Shown in pieces: positions 46,523 to 55,261 of a stretch of 64,000 nucleotides of DNA. Made by a program: the position numbers and the translations under genes. How positions within the stretch are numbered: the first letter of the stretch is position 1; each line of letters starts with the position of its first letter. Source of the stretch: an uncultured Mucilaginibacter sp. (GTDB lineage: Bacteria; Bacteroidota; Bacteroidia; Sphingobacteriales; Sphingobacteriaceae). Below the pieces are notes generated by a model, which searched no databases, had not been told where the DNA came from, and saw only the letters and a list, made by a program, of their open reading frames with translations. The stretch spans positions 310,001 through 374,000 of the forward strand of contig CAJYJH010000033.1 of assembly GCA_913775265.1 (NCBI GenBank). Reading direction: 5' to 3'.

Positions 46523-47071
46523 TTAAAATGGACTCTTAAAATCCGCAAAAGATGGCAATAATTCGTCTTTGGGCGACAGCAAAACTTCTGTCTCGTTAAT
46601 GCCCCAACCGATAGCCAGCGCAGGATCATTCCAGATCACGCCAATTTCCGACTCTTTGTTGTAGTAGTTTGTTACCTTGTAGGTAAAAATGGTGTTATCT
46701 TCCAGCGTCACAAAACCATGTAAAAAGCCAGGCGGCACCCAAAATTGCTTATGATTGTCGCCGCTTAGTTCAACAGTAATATGTTGTCCGTAAGTAGGCG
46801 AGTTTTTACGAATATCAACCGCTACATCTAAAACCCGGCCTTGAATAACACGCACCAGTTTTCCTTGAGCATACGGATTAGCCTGACCATGCAAACCTCT
46901 TAACGTGCCTTTTTGCGAAAAAGACTGATTGTCTTGTATAAAATCGGCATGAATGCCTGCATCTTCAAATTTTTGTTTGCTGTAGCTTTCGTAAAAATAC
47001 CCGCGATCGTCCTTAAAAATGCGCGGCTCTATAATCACCAAGCCTTCAATGGCTGTAGTAGTAACGTTCAT
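46523..47071 (-). CDS. rfbC: dTDP-4-dehydrorhamnose 3,5-epimerase
   Basis: Makes dTDP-4-keto-L-rhamnose for surface polysaccharide. The cupin-type protein (182 aa) shows GLHGQ, KLVRVIQGRVLDVAVDIR (in part), PPGFLHGFVTL and YKVTNYYNKESE, with His/Asp/Tyr catalytic positions conserved. The usual neighbours rfbA, rfbB and rfbD are not in the window. The gene is followed upstream by DUF4286, separated by 11 bases, so both may form one transcript. Confidence 0.93.
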   Translation of the reverse strand: MNVTTTAIEGLVIIEPRIFKDDRGYFYESYSKQKFEDAGIHADFIQDNQSFSQKGTLRGLHGQANPYAQGKLVRVIQGRVLDVAVDIRKNSPTYGQHITVELSGDNHKQFWVPPGFLHGFVTLEDNTIFTYKVTNYYNKESEIGVIWNDPALAIGWGINETEVLLSPKDELLPSFADFKSPF

Positions 47072-47082
47072 TGTAATAATAT

Positions 47083-47385
47083 TTAGTTGACGGTTTTCAT
47101 TAAGCTGTTAAAAAGCACGTAACGGTTTTCAAATTGCTGGTGATGACGTACATGCAAGCTATGTAGATGCTGTTCTTTAAAATCGTTATACTGTTGCAAA
47201 TCATCAGTAAGGTACTGGATGCAGTAAGTAACACCTTCGTTAGGAGAATCAAGCACAGTTAATACTTTAAAATCGGTAAAGCAGCCAGTAGCCATGGCAG
47301 CAGGGATATGTTCTTGTTGCATCCAGTTAAGCCATTCTTGCTCAGCACTTGCTTCAATAACAAAGGTTTCGTTGTAAATAATCAT
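47083..47385 (-). CDS. DUF4286 family protein
   Basis: A 100-aa protein of DUF4286, a ferredoxin-like-fold family limited mostly to Bacteroidota: MIIYNETFVIE near the start, EWLNWMQQEHIP, and the QYNDFKEQH and RHHQQFENRYVLFNSLM segments. No signal peptide; cytoplasmic. Lies between the TPR gene and rfbC on the minus strand. Function unknown. Confidence 0.87.
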   Translation of the reverse strand: MIIYNETFVIEASAEQEWLNWMQQEHIPAAMATGCFTDFKVLTVLDSPNEGVTYCIQYLTDDLQQYNDFKEQHLHSLHVRHHQQFENRYVLFNSLMKTVN

Positions 47386-47402
47386 TGCAACAAAAATATA
47401 AA

Positions 47403-49220
47403 TTAAGAGGCGGTATCAGGCTTATCACCACGTAATATTCTGAAATGTTTACGGGCATCGCCAATCCATACACTACCAGGATAATCTGTGATGATTTTTT
47501 GGTAGTAGGTTTTAGCTGTTTCCTTGTCGTTAAGCTGTTCTTCATATAAAGTGCCCAGCATGTAAACGGCGTCGTCAGCCCAAAGATCGGAGGGATGTTC
47601 TGCAACAATTTTTTTAAGTGGAGTTATAGCTGCCTGATAATCTTTTTGCTGTATCAAAATACGAGCCTTAGCCATCAGGATATCATCCTGTAAAGAGTTG
47701 TTCGGGTATTTATGATCAATGCTATCGAGTGTATTCAATGCTTTGGTAGGCTCTTCTTTAAAAATCAATAAGTCGGCGCGAGCATACATTTTTAGTGCAT
47801 TGCCCGTCGTGTCTGCAACGGTATTATCGCCAATTACCAGAGATAAGTTTAAAGCATCATTAGCGATAAGTTGAGAGGTAGCCGCCTTGAGTACGTTAAG
47901 CTGGCCTTTAGCCCACTTAAAATCACCGGTATAATAAGATAGCTTGGCATTGCGGTAGTTAGCATCCTGCGCTATCGGCGTGCCCGGAAAAGCTTTTTCT
48001 ACCTGGCTGTAAGTAAGCGTCGCTTCCCAAGGCTGGTTATTCATCAGGTATATATCGCCTAAATCCAGTTTACAGGATGCCAGTAATTGCGGACGCAGGT
48101 TTTTAATATTAACGGCTTCTTCCAGCAATTTCTGCGCCTCATTAAGCTTGTGTAGTTTAAAGGCCTGTAAATTGGCCAGCTTTTGCATAGCAAAGGCCGT
48201 GTTGGAAGTGTGGCCAAATTCGTTCAGTAAATCAGTATAGTTTTTTTCTAAACTTAGCAAATCGGCTTGTACATATTTGCCGGTGGTCACTTTAAGGCTC
48301 TTGGTGTTTACCAGTTCAATTTTAACAGGCACGTATAACTCATCGGTCCGCGTATTTTTTGTTAGTAAATACTCGTAACCTCTAATGGCAGCATCATAAG
48401 CTTCGTTAGCTACCAAAGTTTGGCAAAGCTCAAATATGTCGTTTCCGTTATTGTTAGTTTGTCTGCGGCTCAACGCCAATGCCTGGTTTAACGCTTGGTC
48501 ATATTCTTTTTGCTGCAAGTATTGCCAGGTGAGTAGAGTAGAGTATACAACCTGTTGCGGATCTTTTTGCAGGCGCTTTAGTAAAGCAGTACGTAATATA
48601 TCATAGTCGGCAGGACCGTCATACAAGGTAGCCAACACGCTTTCTGCCTGATTGATGTAAATTGGGTTGCCGGGTAGAAAGTTGAGGTACTCTTCTGTAA
48701 GTCCGGGTTTGTCACGTTTATAGCGGTACAGGCTAAGCAACTCCATGGCAAATAGCTGGTCGTTGTTTAACTGCTTACGGCCCTGCTGTAATATTTTAAT
48801 AGCAAAATCAGCATTTTCGGATTGGTAAAACTGGGTAGCTAAGGCTGTAATAGCAGCCGGGTTATTAGGTAGTTTCTTCAACAAATCATCGTAGATAGCG
48901 TTGGCTTTATCACGATGCCCTTGCTCAGTGTATACTTTGCCCAAAGTAATAGCATATTGTGCCTCTTCAGGGTGCTTGCGAATCATTTTTTTAATGATAC
49001 TTTCTGCCTCATCGTACTTTTTAAGATCAATCAGGTTGTTAGCATATAAGGAAAAGTAAGTTTCGTTGTCCTGTTTATACAGCCGCTGGTAAATGTCCGC
49101 AGCTTTTTGCAGCTCTCCGTTTTGGGCAAACTGACGTGCCAACTGCAAATCATCATCTTGGGCAAGCAACGACCCGGTTTGTAAAATAACGGTGATGAAC
49201 AGTAGCAAAAAATACTTCAT
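47403..49220 (-). CDS. TPR-repeat protein, exported
   Basis: A 605-aa periplasmic tetratricopeptide-repeat protein. ATG 49220 gives a signal peptide ending LLAQ (about 20); the longer frame upstream has no features. TPR units are spread over the protein: GELQKAADIYQRLYKQ, KKYDEAESIIKKMIRKHPEEA, EYDQALNQALAL and a last cluster (YQAAITPLKKIVAEHPSDLWADDA, ETAKTYYQKIITDYPGS). Likely a scaffold for envelope complexes (inference). It is divergent from the S9-like gene across 156 bases and 17 bases from DUF4286. Confidence 0.88.
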   Translation of the reverse strand: MKYFLLLFITVILQTGSLLAQDDDLQLARQFAQNGELQKAADIYQRLYKQDNETYFSLYANNLIDLKKYDEAESIIKKMIRKHPEEAQYAITLGKVYTEQGHRDKANAIYDDLLKKLPNNPAAITALATQFYQSENADFAIKILQQGRKQLNNDQLFAMELLSLYRYKRDKPGLTEEYLNFLPGNPIYINQAESVLATLYDGPADYDILRTALLKRLQKDPQQVVYSTLLTWQYLQQKEYDQALNQALALSRRQTNNNGNDIFELCQTLVANEAYDAAIRGYEYLLTKNTRTDELYVPVKIELVNTKSLKVTTGKYVQADLLSLEKNYTDLLNEFGHTSNTAFAMQKLANLQAFKLHKLNEAQKLLEEAVNIKNLRPQLLASCKLDLGDIYLMNNQPWEATLTYSQVEKAFPGTPIAQDANYRNAKLSYYTGDFKWAKGQLNVLKAATSQLIANDALNLSLVIGDNTVADTTGNALKMYARADLLIFKEEPTKALNTLDSIDHKYPNNSLQDDILMAKARILIQQKDYQAAITPLKKIVAEHPSDLWADDAVYMLGTLYEEQLNDKETAKTYYQKIITDYPGSVWIGDARKHFRILRGDKPDTAS

Positions 49221-49376
49221 GTATTCAAATTTAATAAATTGCGGGCGATGCAAATGACAGTATTTAGCAATAGTTTTGCCCTGTATTAAACGGGTAAAAT
49301 TGTAGTGACATTGTTGAGTACCCAAGTAAATTTATCTAATTTGACCTGATTGAAAAAGAAGCTGGAAGATTTTACC

Positions 49377-51263
49377 ATGTTGCGTTGTTTTAAGTATTTA
49401 CTGTTGCTTGCTCTTTTGCCCTTATTTTTTTCATGCCAGGATGAGCAAAAACAGATACCCATCAGTGACTTCTTTAAAACGCCCGAAAAAAGTTTTATCA
49501 AAATCTCTCCCGATGGTAAGTATTTGGCTTACTTAAAACCCTACAAAGAAAAACAGAACCTTTTTATCCAATCGTTAGCCGATGGTAAAGAGCGCATGGC
49601 AACTTCTTTTACCGATAATCCCATCCGCGATTATTTCTGGACCTACAATAATCAGCTGGTATTTAACCAGGATGTGGGCGAAAATGAGGAATTTAGCCTG
49701 TATGCATTAAATGTAAAAACTTTGCAGATGCGTACGCTGCTTACACAGGTTAAAACCCGTATGTGGCTGCTTAACCGTAACCGCAAGGAGCCGGATGTGA
49801 TCACCATTGTAATGAACAAGCGTAACCCGGCAACATTTGATGTTTATAAGCTAAACCTGACCAGCGGACAATTATCGCTATACATCGCCAACCCCGGTAA
49901 CATTACCGAGTGGTATCCGGATAACGATGGTAAAATAAAACTGGCTAAAGCTACTGATGGGGTTGATGAGACTATCTTGTATCGTACCAGTGATGAGTCG
50001 CCTTTTAAACCTATCATCAAAAATAATTTTAAGAATAAGGTCGATCCCATTGCGATAACCACTAAGGGCAATTCATTTTATGCCTTATCTAATGTTAACC
50101 GTGATAAATCTGCTTTGGTTGAAATTGATGCGAATACAGGTAAAGAAGTAAAGGTGGTTTACAGTACAGATAAAGCTGACGTGATGGATTACGGCTACTC
50201 GCGTAATCGACACAGGTTGGAATACGCCGGATGGGAGGACGACAAACCACATAAGTACTTTTTAAATGACGAGTTTAAAAGCATTTATAGCGATATAAAA
50301 ACTAAGGTTAATGGTGGCGTAGTTAAGTTTGTTGACAGGGATACCTCAGAATCTAAGTATATCATTATCACTTATACCGACCGTAACCCGGGTACTTTTT
50401 ACCTGTACGAACGTAAGGGCGGTAAACTAACCCGTTTAAGTAATTTAAACGCCAGCTTAAAGCCAGAAGAATTATGCGCCATGAAACCGGTATCGTTCCG
50501 CGCTGCCGATGGTATGCTGATTAATGGTTACCTCACTTTACCATTAGGTAAGAAAAAAGAAAATTATCCTTTAGTAGTGATGCCGCACGATTGGCCACGG
50601 AATCGTAACGTATGGGGATACAATGCTGAGGTACAGTTTTTAGCCAACCGTGGTTATGCAGTTTTCCAGGTAAATTACCGCGGCTCCACCGGTTACGGCA
50701 AAGCATTTTGGAGCGCCGGTTTTAAACAGGTGGGCGGTAAGATACAAAGCGATATTGCCGACGGTGTTAATTGGTTGATCAAAGAAAAAGTAGCCGATCC
50801 AAAAAGGGTGGCTATTATGGGAGCCAGGTTCGGTGGTTTTTCAGCTTTATACGGCGTTTCGTTTTATCCTAAGCTATACAAATGTGCTATTGTGCAGTAT
50901 GGATTAATCAACTTTTTCACCTACATCAAAGATATTCCGCCTTACCGCCAGCCGCAGTTGCAGATGACCTACGAGCAGGTAGGTAACCCGGAAACAGATG
51001 CCAATTTATTTAGGGCTATCTCGCCGGTATTTCATACCGACAAAATCAAATCTCCTGTTTTGATGTTTCAGGGAGCTAAAGATCCGCGGGCTAACATCAG
51101 CGAGATTAATCAGTTTGTTCGGGAAATACAAAAGCGCAACGTTCCCATCAGGTACATTTTGAAAGCTAACGAGAGATACTCTTTCCGGAGTGAACATAAC
51201 CGGATGGATATGTATTCGCAAATTGAGCGCTTCTTAGACGACTACCTGAAAGTTAAGCCTTAA
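49377..51263 (+). CDS. Prolyl-oligopeptidase-like lipoprotein, catalytically dead
   Basis: A 628-aa lipoprotein (signal with lipobox FFSC, about C20) that looks like an S9 acylaminoacyl/dipeptidyl peptidase: a propeller-like N-terminal domain with ISPDGKYLAYLKP, then an alpha/beta-hydrolase from about 385. The fold is kept (RGSTGYGKAFWSAGFKQVGG, ADPKRVAIMG) but the nucleophile is R484 in MGARFGGF instead of GxSYGG, the HGGP loop reads HDWP, and the catalytic His is Y601 (NERYSFR). Only D569 remains. It begins a unit with a histidine kinase 6 bases later and a regulator, so a sensing role is inferred. An upstream TTG (49350) is less likely than ATG. Confidence 0.9.
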   Translation: MLRCFKYLLLLALLPLFFSCQDEQKQIPISDFFKTPEKSFIKISPDGKYLAYLKPYKEKQNLFIQSLADGKERMATSFTDNPIRDYFWTYNNQLVFNQDVGENEEFSLYALNVKTLQMRTLLTQVKTRMWLLNRNRKEPDVITIVMNKRNPATFDVYKLNLTSGQLSLYIANPGNITEWYPDNDGKIKLAKATDGVDETILYRTSDESPFKPIIKNNFKNKVDPIAITTKGNSFYALSNVNRDKSALVEIDANTGKEVKVVYSTDKADVMDYGYSRNRHRLEYAGWEDDKPHKYFLNDEFKSIYSDIKTKVNGGVVKFVDRDTSESKYIIITYTDRNPGTFYLYERKGGKLTRLSNLNASLKPEELCAMKPVSFRAADGMLINGYLTLPLGKKKENYPLVVMPHDWPRNRNVWGYNAEVQFLANRGYAVFQVNYRGSTGYGKAFWSAGFKQVGGKIQSDIADGVNWLIKEKVADPKRVAIMGARFGGFSALYGVSFYPKLYKCAIVQYGLINFFTYIKDIPPYRQPQLQMTYEQVGNPETDANLFRAISPVFHTDKIKSPVLMFQGAKDPRANISEINQFVREIQKRNVPIRYILKANERYSFRSEHNRMDMYSQIERFLDDYLKVKP

Positions 51264-51269
51264 GTAGCA

Positions 51270-52916
51270 ATGACGGCAGGAGCCCACAAAAACGTTTACC
51301 GGAAAAACTTTTCACTGATTGCTGCATTCCTGGTGCTGATCACCGTGACGCTGATTATCGCCCTGATTATCGCATACAATCTCACCTCACGTTATGTAGA
51401 AAACGAATTTAACCTACGTAAGCTTGACGTACTGGAAAGAGCGATTAAACCTTATAATGACTTTTTTCAAAACCGTATCCCCGAAATTACATCTTATCAG
51501 GGCTTTTTAGATTCGGCCTCGGCTGCCAATTATGCGCGCTCTGTATTCGACGACTATCCGTTTGTAAAATCAATCAGGTACAATGAAATTACCGTAGGCA
51601 GCAAGTCGGAGAATTATACGGGTAATGGTATGGATATCGTGATGAAAGCAGTTTACGAATATCAGCCTGTCATCAGAAGAGTGGTAGGTACGCGACTGGC
51701 TGTTGATGTAGCCAACGAGGATTTTAAAACGATGGCTGCTAAACTCAACTATTATATTGCAGTAGCCGATACTTCACGTGTACCCAATCAGGATGAAATA
51801 TATCGCACCTTTTATGATGTTCAGCCCAGTAAGATCAGTTACCTGAACATTCCGCGCCGCGAAGAAATAAGAAGTTACCGCGAACTGCAAAAAGGCAGGC
51901 GTACCCGTGCTTTATACAAGCAAAACATGATGACGTTTTTGCTGGATGTATTTGCTTTAAAAATCACCAATACCCATCCCGAGTTATACCAGCATGTTAC
52001 TGTGCAACCGGTCGTTTACGACCCATTAAATGCCAACGATAATGAACTACGTACTGAGGTAGCTTTTCCGGGAGCATTTGCTGATTATAAAATTTATTTT
52101 AACTCGCAAAAAAGCCACCTGGACACCGAAGTTAACCGGCGCTTTATGCCTATTGCGGGCATTGTGTTATTAATTTATGTGTTTATGGTACTGATTGGTT
52201 GGCTAATTTACCGTAACCTGAACACCAACTTGAAACTCTTTAAACTGCAGTACGATTTTATCAACAACTTTACCCACGAGTTTAAAACACCGGTAAGCGT
52301 GATTAAAATAGCCGGTTCTAATTTACGTGGTGATGGTGAGCTCACTGAGCGGCAACGTAAACATTACGGTAAAATACTCGATGAGGAAGCCGACAAGTTA
52401 AACGAGTTGATGAATAAACTGCTCTCTTTTACACAAATCGAGAACCGGTCAATTAAATTAAACAAGGAAGAAATAAACCTGGAGCAATTTGTACAAAAGT
52501 ATATTAACACCTTTAGCATTAAATACCCTGATTTTAAGTTAGGGTACCTAGTTGATGGCATTTATAACTTTTATACCGACCCGGTTTTATTAGGTAGTAT
52601 ATTTCAGAACCTGATCGAGAATGCCTACAAGTATTCTAATCCGGGACGAAAGGATTTGTTTATCCGGATTGCATTCGAAAAGCGGAACATTGTTTTTTCG
52701 TTTACTGATAAAGGCATCGGGATACCTAAAAGCGAAATTAATAACGTATTTAAAAAGTTTTATCGTATCGAAAACCAGTATAACCAAAACGGTAGCGTGG
52801 GCTTAGGTTTGGCTTTTTGTAAAGAACTGGTTAACTTTATGAACGGAGACTTGCAGGTAAAAAGTAAAGTTAACGAAGGCTCGGAATTTATAGTGACCCT
52901 GCCTTATGAAAATTAA
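51270..52916 (+). CDS. Two-component sensor histidine kinase (large periplasmic domain)
   Basis: A 548-aa membrane kinase. Helix 1 at about 17-39 and helix 2 at about 291-314 enclose a roughly 250-residue periplasmic sensor domain of no recognised family. H336 in NNFTHEFKTPVSVIK is the phospho-acceptor, IFQNLIENAYKYS is the N-box and GLGLAFCKE the G-box. The sensor is flanked 6 bases upstream by the S9-like pseudo-enzyme and 3 bases downstream by the regulator, all in one operon. The S9-like protein may be its periplasmic partner (inference). Confidence 0.93.
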   Translation: MTAGAHKNVYRKNFSLIAAFLVLITVTLIIALIIAYNLTSRYVENEFNLRKLDVLERAIKPYNDFFQNRIPEITSYQGFLDSASAANYARSVFDDYPFVKSIRYNEITVGSKSENYTGNGMDIVMKAVYEYQPVIRRVVGTRLAVDVANEDFKTMAAKLNYYIAVADTSRVPNQDEIYRTFYDVQPSKISYLNIPRREEIRSYRELQKGRRTRALYKQNMMTFLLDVFALKITNTHPELYQHVTVQPVVYDPLNANDNELRTEVAFPGAFADYKIYFNSQKSHLDTEVNRRFMPIAGIVLLIYVFMVLIGWLIYRNLNTNLKLFKLQYDFINNFTHEFKTPVSVIKIAGSNLRGDGELTERQRKHYGKILDEEADKLNELMNKLLSFTQIENRSIKLNKEEINLEQFVQKYINTFSIKYPDFKLGYLVDGIYNFYTDPVLLGSIFQNLIENAYKYSNPGRKDLFIRIAFEKRNIVFSFTDKGIGIPKSEINNVFKKFYRIENQYNQNGSVGLGLAFCKELVNFMNGDLQVKSKVNEGSEFIVTLPYEN

Positions 52917-52919
52917 ATC

Positions 52920-53609
52920 ATGAATACAGAAATAAAGATTGCTCTTGTTGAGGATGACGAAAACTTACGCTTTTTAGTAGCCGAGCGGCTGGAGAGCGAA
53001 GGCTACAAGGTACTTGAGGCAGCCAATGGCACCGATGCCGAAAAAATAATATTGGAGAACATGCCCGACATTGTTTTGATGGACTGGATGTTGCCCGGCA
53101 AGCAAGGCTCTGAAGTTTGCAGTAACATCAGGCAAAAAGGTTTTGATAAGCTGGTGATTATGATGACAGCCAAAGCGCAGGATATCGACAAAATTGAGGC
53201 CTACAATTTTGGTGTGTCTGATTATATCACCAAGCCGTTTAACATGGATGTGCTGGTGGCTATGATTGATAATAAAATCAAGTTCTCGCTAAATAGCGAT
53301 AAGTCGGAAGTGCATCGTTTTGCTGATATGGAGCATCACCCCAATACTCATTTACTGATAAAATCGGGTCGGAAAATTGAGCTGACCATTTTAGAAAACC
53401 GCATACTGCTATACTTCCTTAAAAATAAAAATAAGGTTATTAACCGCGAGGAATTGATGATGGAGGTATGGGGCTACAACGCTGATGTAAATACCCGTAC
53501 GTTAGATATACATATAGTAAGGCTGCGCAAAAAGATCGAAAATAACCCTGATTCGCCGCAATATTTACAGACCGTCCGCGGAGTAGGCTATAAATTTGCT
53601 TACGAATAG
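52920..53609 (+). CDS. OmpR/PhoB-family response regulator
   Basis: A 229-aa regulator paired with the preceding kinase. Receiver with E11/D12/D13 acidic cluster, phospho-acceptor D55 in LMDWMLPGKQGSE and the KPF loop YITKPFN; winged-helix DNA-binding domain to the end (RLRKKIENNPDSPQYLQTVRGVGYKF). It starts 3 bases after the kinase. Targets cannot be seen. Its terminator overlaps the convergent methyltransferase gene. Confidence 0.94.
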   Translation: MNTEIKIALVEDDENLRFLVAERLESEGYKVLEAANGTDAEKIILENMPDIVLMDWMLPGKQGSEVCSNIRQKGFDKLVIMMTAKAQDIDKIEAYNFGVSDYITKPFNMDVLVAMIDNKIKFSLNSDKSEVHRFADMEHHPNTHLLIKSGRKIELTILENRILLYFLKNKNKVINREELMMEVWGYNADVNTRTLDIHIVRLRKKIENNPDSPQYLQTVRGVGYKFAYE

Positions 53610-53635
53610 GCAAACAGGCGAATGTACTTATTGAA

Positions 53636-54274
53636 CTAAAGCTGCACTGATGTGCGGCTTTTTTTGTAGGCTTTCGCCGATATAAAATTCCCGTAAAAGG
53701 TTTTTTCTGAGATTAGTTGGTACTGATACTCAGTAAAAACTCCGGCTGTGTCGGGCAGTTGCGTTACCTTAACTGCATTTAGCATCCTGAAAAAATAATA
53801 CATGGTTTTAAGCATTACTTTTTGCCAGATTGGACCGGTTAGCTGAAAGTCGGTATTAAGCCACAAACCTTCAGGCTTAAGCCATTGACGAATGCGCGGG
53901 AATATATGGAAGAGCTCTTGTGTCGAAAAGTTGTCGAACAGAAATGCTGTAATAATTACATCGAACTCTGACTGTAAAGATGAGTTGCCAATGTCCTGTG
54001 TAATGTAAGTTACTTTGTTTTGAGCAGTATTTCGTTTGCGAGAAAGTGCCATCATGTTGGCTGATATTTCTACGTAAGTGATATGAAGTCCTGAAGGATA
54101 GAGTTTAGTGATACTCTCCAATATTTGTCCGGTTCCTCCACCAATAATTAAAATGCTGGCTCCCGGCGAGATAAGATTTAAAAAATGCTCTTGTGCACGA
54201 ACTTGGGCGCTCCCAAACACCAGTTTGGATAGACCTTCATAAAACCAGGAGGCATTATCATAATCGGCCGACAT
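53636..54274 (-). CDS. Class I SAM-dependent methyltransferase
   Basis: A 212-aa methyltransferase with motif I ILIIGGGTGQIL, motif II-like ITYVEISANMM and DIGNSS, FDVIITAFLFDNF after the SAM site. No DNA- or rRNA-specific extra domain. It follows the UbiA-like gene by 3 bases and is presumably cotranscribed, so it may methylate a prenylated product made by that enzyme (inference). The 3' end overlaps the terminator of the convergent operon. Confidence 0.86.
   Translation of the reverse strand: MSADYDNASWFYEGLSKLVFGSAQVRAQEHFLNLISPGASILIIGGGTGQILESITKLYPSGLHITYVEISANMMALSRKRNTAQNKVTYITQDIGNSSLQSEFDVIITAFLFDNFSTQELFHIFPRIRQWLKPEGLWLNTDFQLTGPIWQKVMLKTMYYFFRMLNAVKVTQLPDTAGVFTEYQYQLISEKTFYGNFISAKAYKKSRTSVQL
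53638..53668 (+). terminator. Terminator of the S9-like/kinase/regulator operon
   Basis: AAAGCTGCAC / GTGCGGCTTT hairpin (one G-U pair) with a 4-base loop followed by T-run, lying in the last codons of the convergent methyltransferase gene. Confidence 0.75.
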
Positions 54275-54277
54275 ATC

Positions 54278-55153
54278 TCAGAACCAATTAAAGACCACTA
54301 ATGCCGCGTATTGTAGAATGAGTACACCGTCTAAATAAAAGAAATAGTAGTACTCATTACGCTGCCAGGTAGATTTAAAGATCAGCCAGCCGGTTAACAC
54401 TGTAACCAGCGCAAGCGCCCAAAAATCGGGGCTTAGCCCCATGTCGCGAAACACGAAAAGTAGAACCAAATAACCGGCTAAAAGTACTTGACAAAACAAG
54501 TAAGCTTTCTGCTCCCCAAATGCTACAGGGATAGTTTTTAAGCCTGCAATTTTATCTTGAAACAGATCGCGAATATCAAAGGGTACGGTGAGGGCTCCGA
54601 TAAACAAGAAGCGTTTACCAACCAGTATAAGGGTGTCGGTATTAGTTAAATAGGTTTGCCCCAAAGCCTTGGATTGCAACACAGGTAAGAGTACGCAACT
54701 TAATGTCCATACTACGGTAATTAAGATAGGTTTCAGCCCGGGAATGTTTCGCAAACCGGTTTTGCGGCCACTATGCGTAAACACTGGTAAGCCATAGCCG
54801 ATGGATAATGCTGCCAAAAAGATAAGCAGCAATTTTGAATCCGTTGACATCAGGAAAAACAGCGGAAGCAAGCTGAGCATTGATACGATGGTAATGCCTA
54901 CCATCAGCTGGTAATATTTAAAAAACCAGCGTACCCGGCGATATGGGGAGCTCTCGGGGCGTTTAGGCCGTATAATCAGCATGCAGAAGTTATACAGGCC
55001 TAAAGTTGAGGTAAAAAGTAGCACCAGTACCGGACAATTGGGCTTGGCGCCTATTAAATGAAACGTAACCAAACCCTGTGCTACCGCGCACAGTGCCATA
55101 AACACATTGCTGAACAACAAGGCATCAAAGGCTGGCTGAAGGTACTTTTTCAT
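54278..55153 (-). CDS. UbiA-family prenyltransferase-like membrane protein
   Basis: A 291-aa integral membrane protein with about eight helices. The second UbiA motif is intact, DIRDLFQDKIAGLKTIP (D193, D196, D200), but the first, NDxxDxxxD, is replaced near residues 54-57 by YNFC. Such UbiA relatives are known in Bacteroidota; whether they transfer prenyl groups is unclear. ATG 55153 is preferred over a TTG 12 bases upstream. It heads a two-gene unit with a methyltransferase 3 bases downstream. Confidence 0.8.
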   Translation of the reverse strand: MKKYLQPAFDALLFSNVFMALCAVAQGLVTFHLIGAKPNCPVLVLLFTSTLGLYNFCMLIIRPKRPESSPYRRVRWFFKYYQLMVGITIVSMLSLLPLFFLMSTDSKLLLIFLAALSIGYGLPVFTHSGRKTGLRNIPGLKPILITVVWTLSCVLLPVLQSKALGQTYLTNTDTLILVGKRFLFIGALTVPFDIRDLFQDKIAGLKTIPVAFGEQKAYLFCQVLLAGYLVLLFVFRDMGLSPDFWALALVTVLTGWLIFKSTWQRNEYYYFFYLDGVLILQYAALVVFNWF

Positions 55154-55261
55154 TTGTAAATGCAATGATAAGTATGCAACCTTTGTTTGTGAAATATTAA
55201 GTGATTTTTAATTACTTAAGTATTCTTACTGCCGGAGATTCGAGTGGCAGGATTTATTAGC

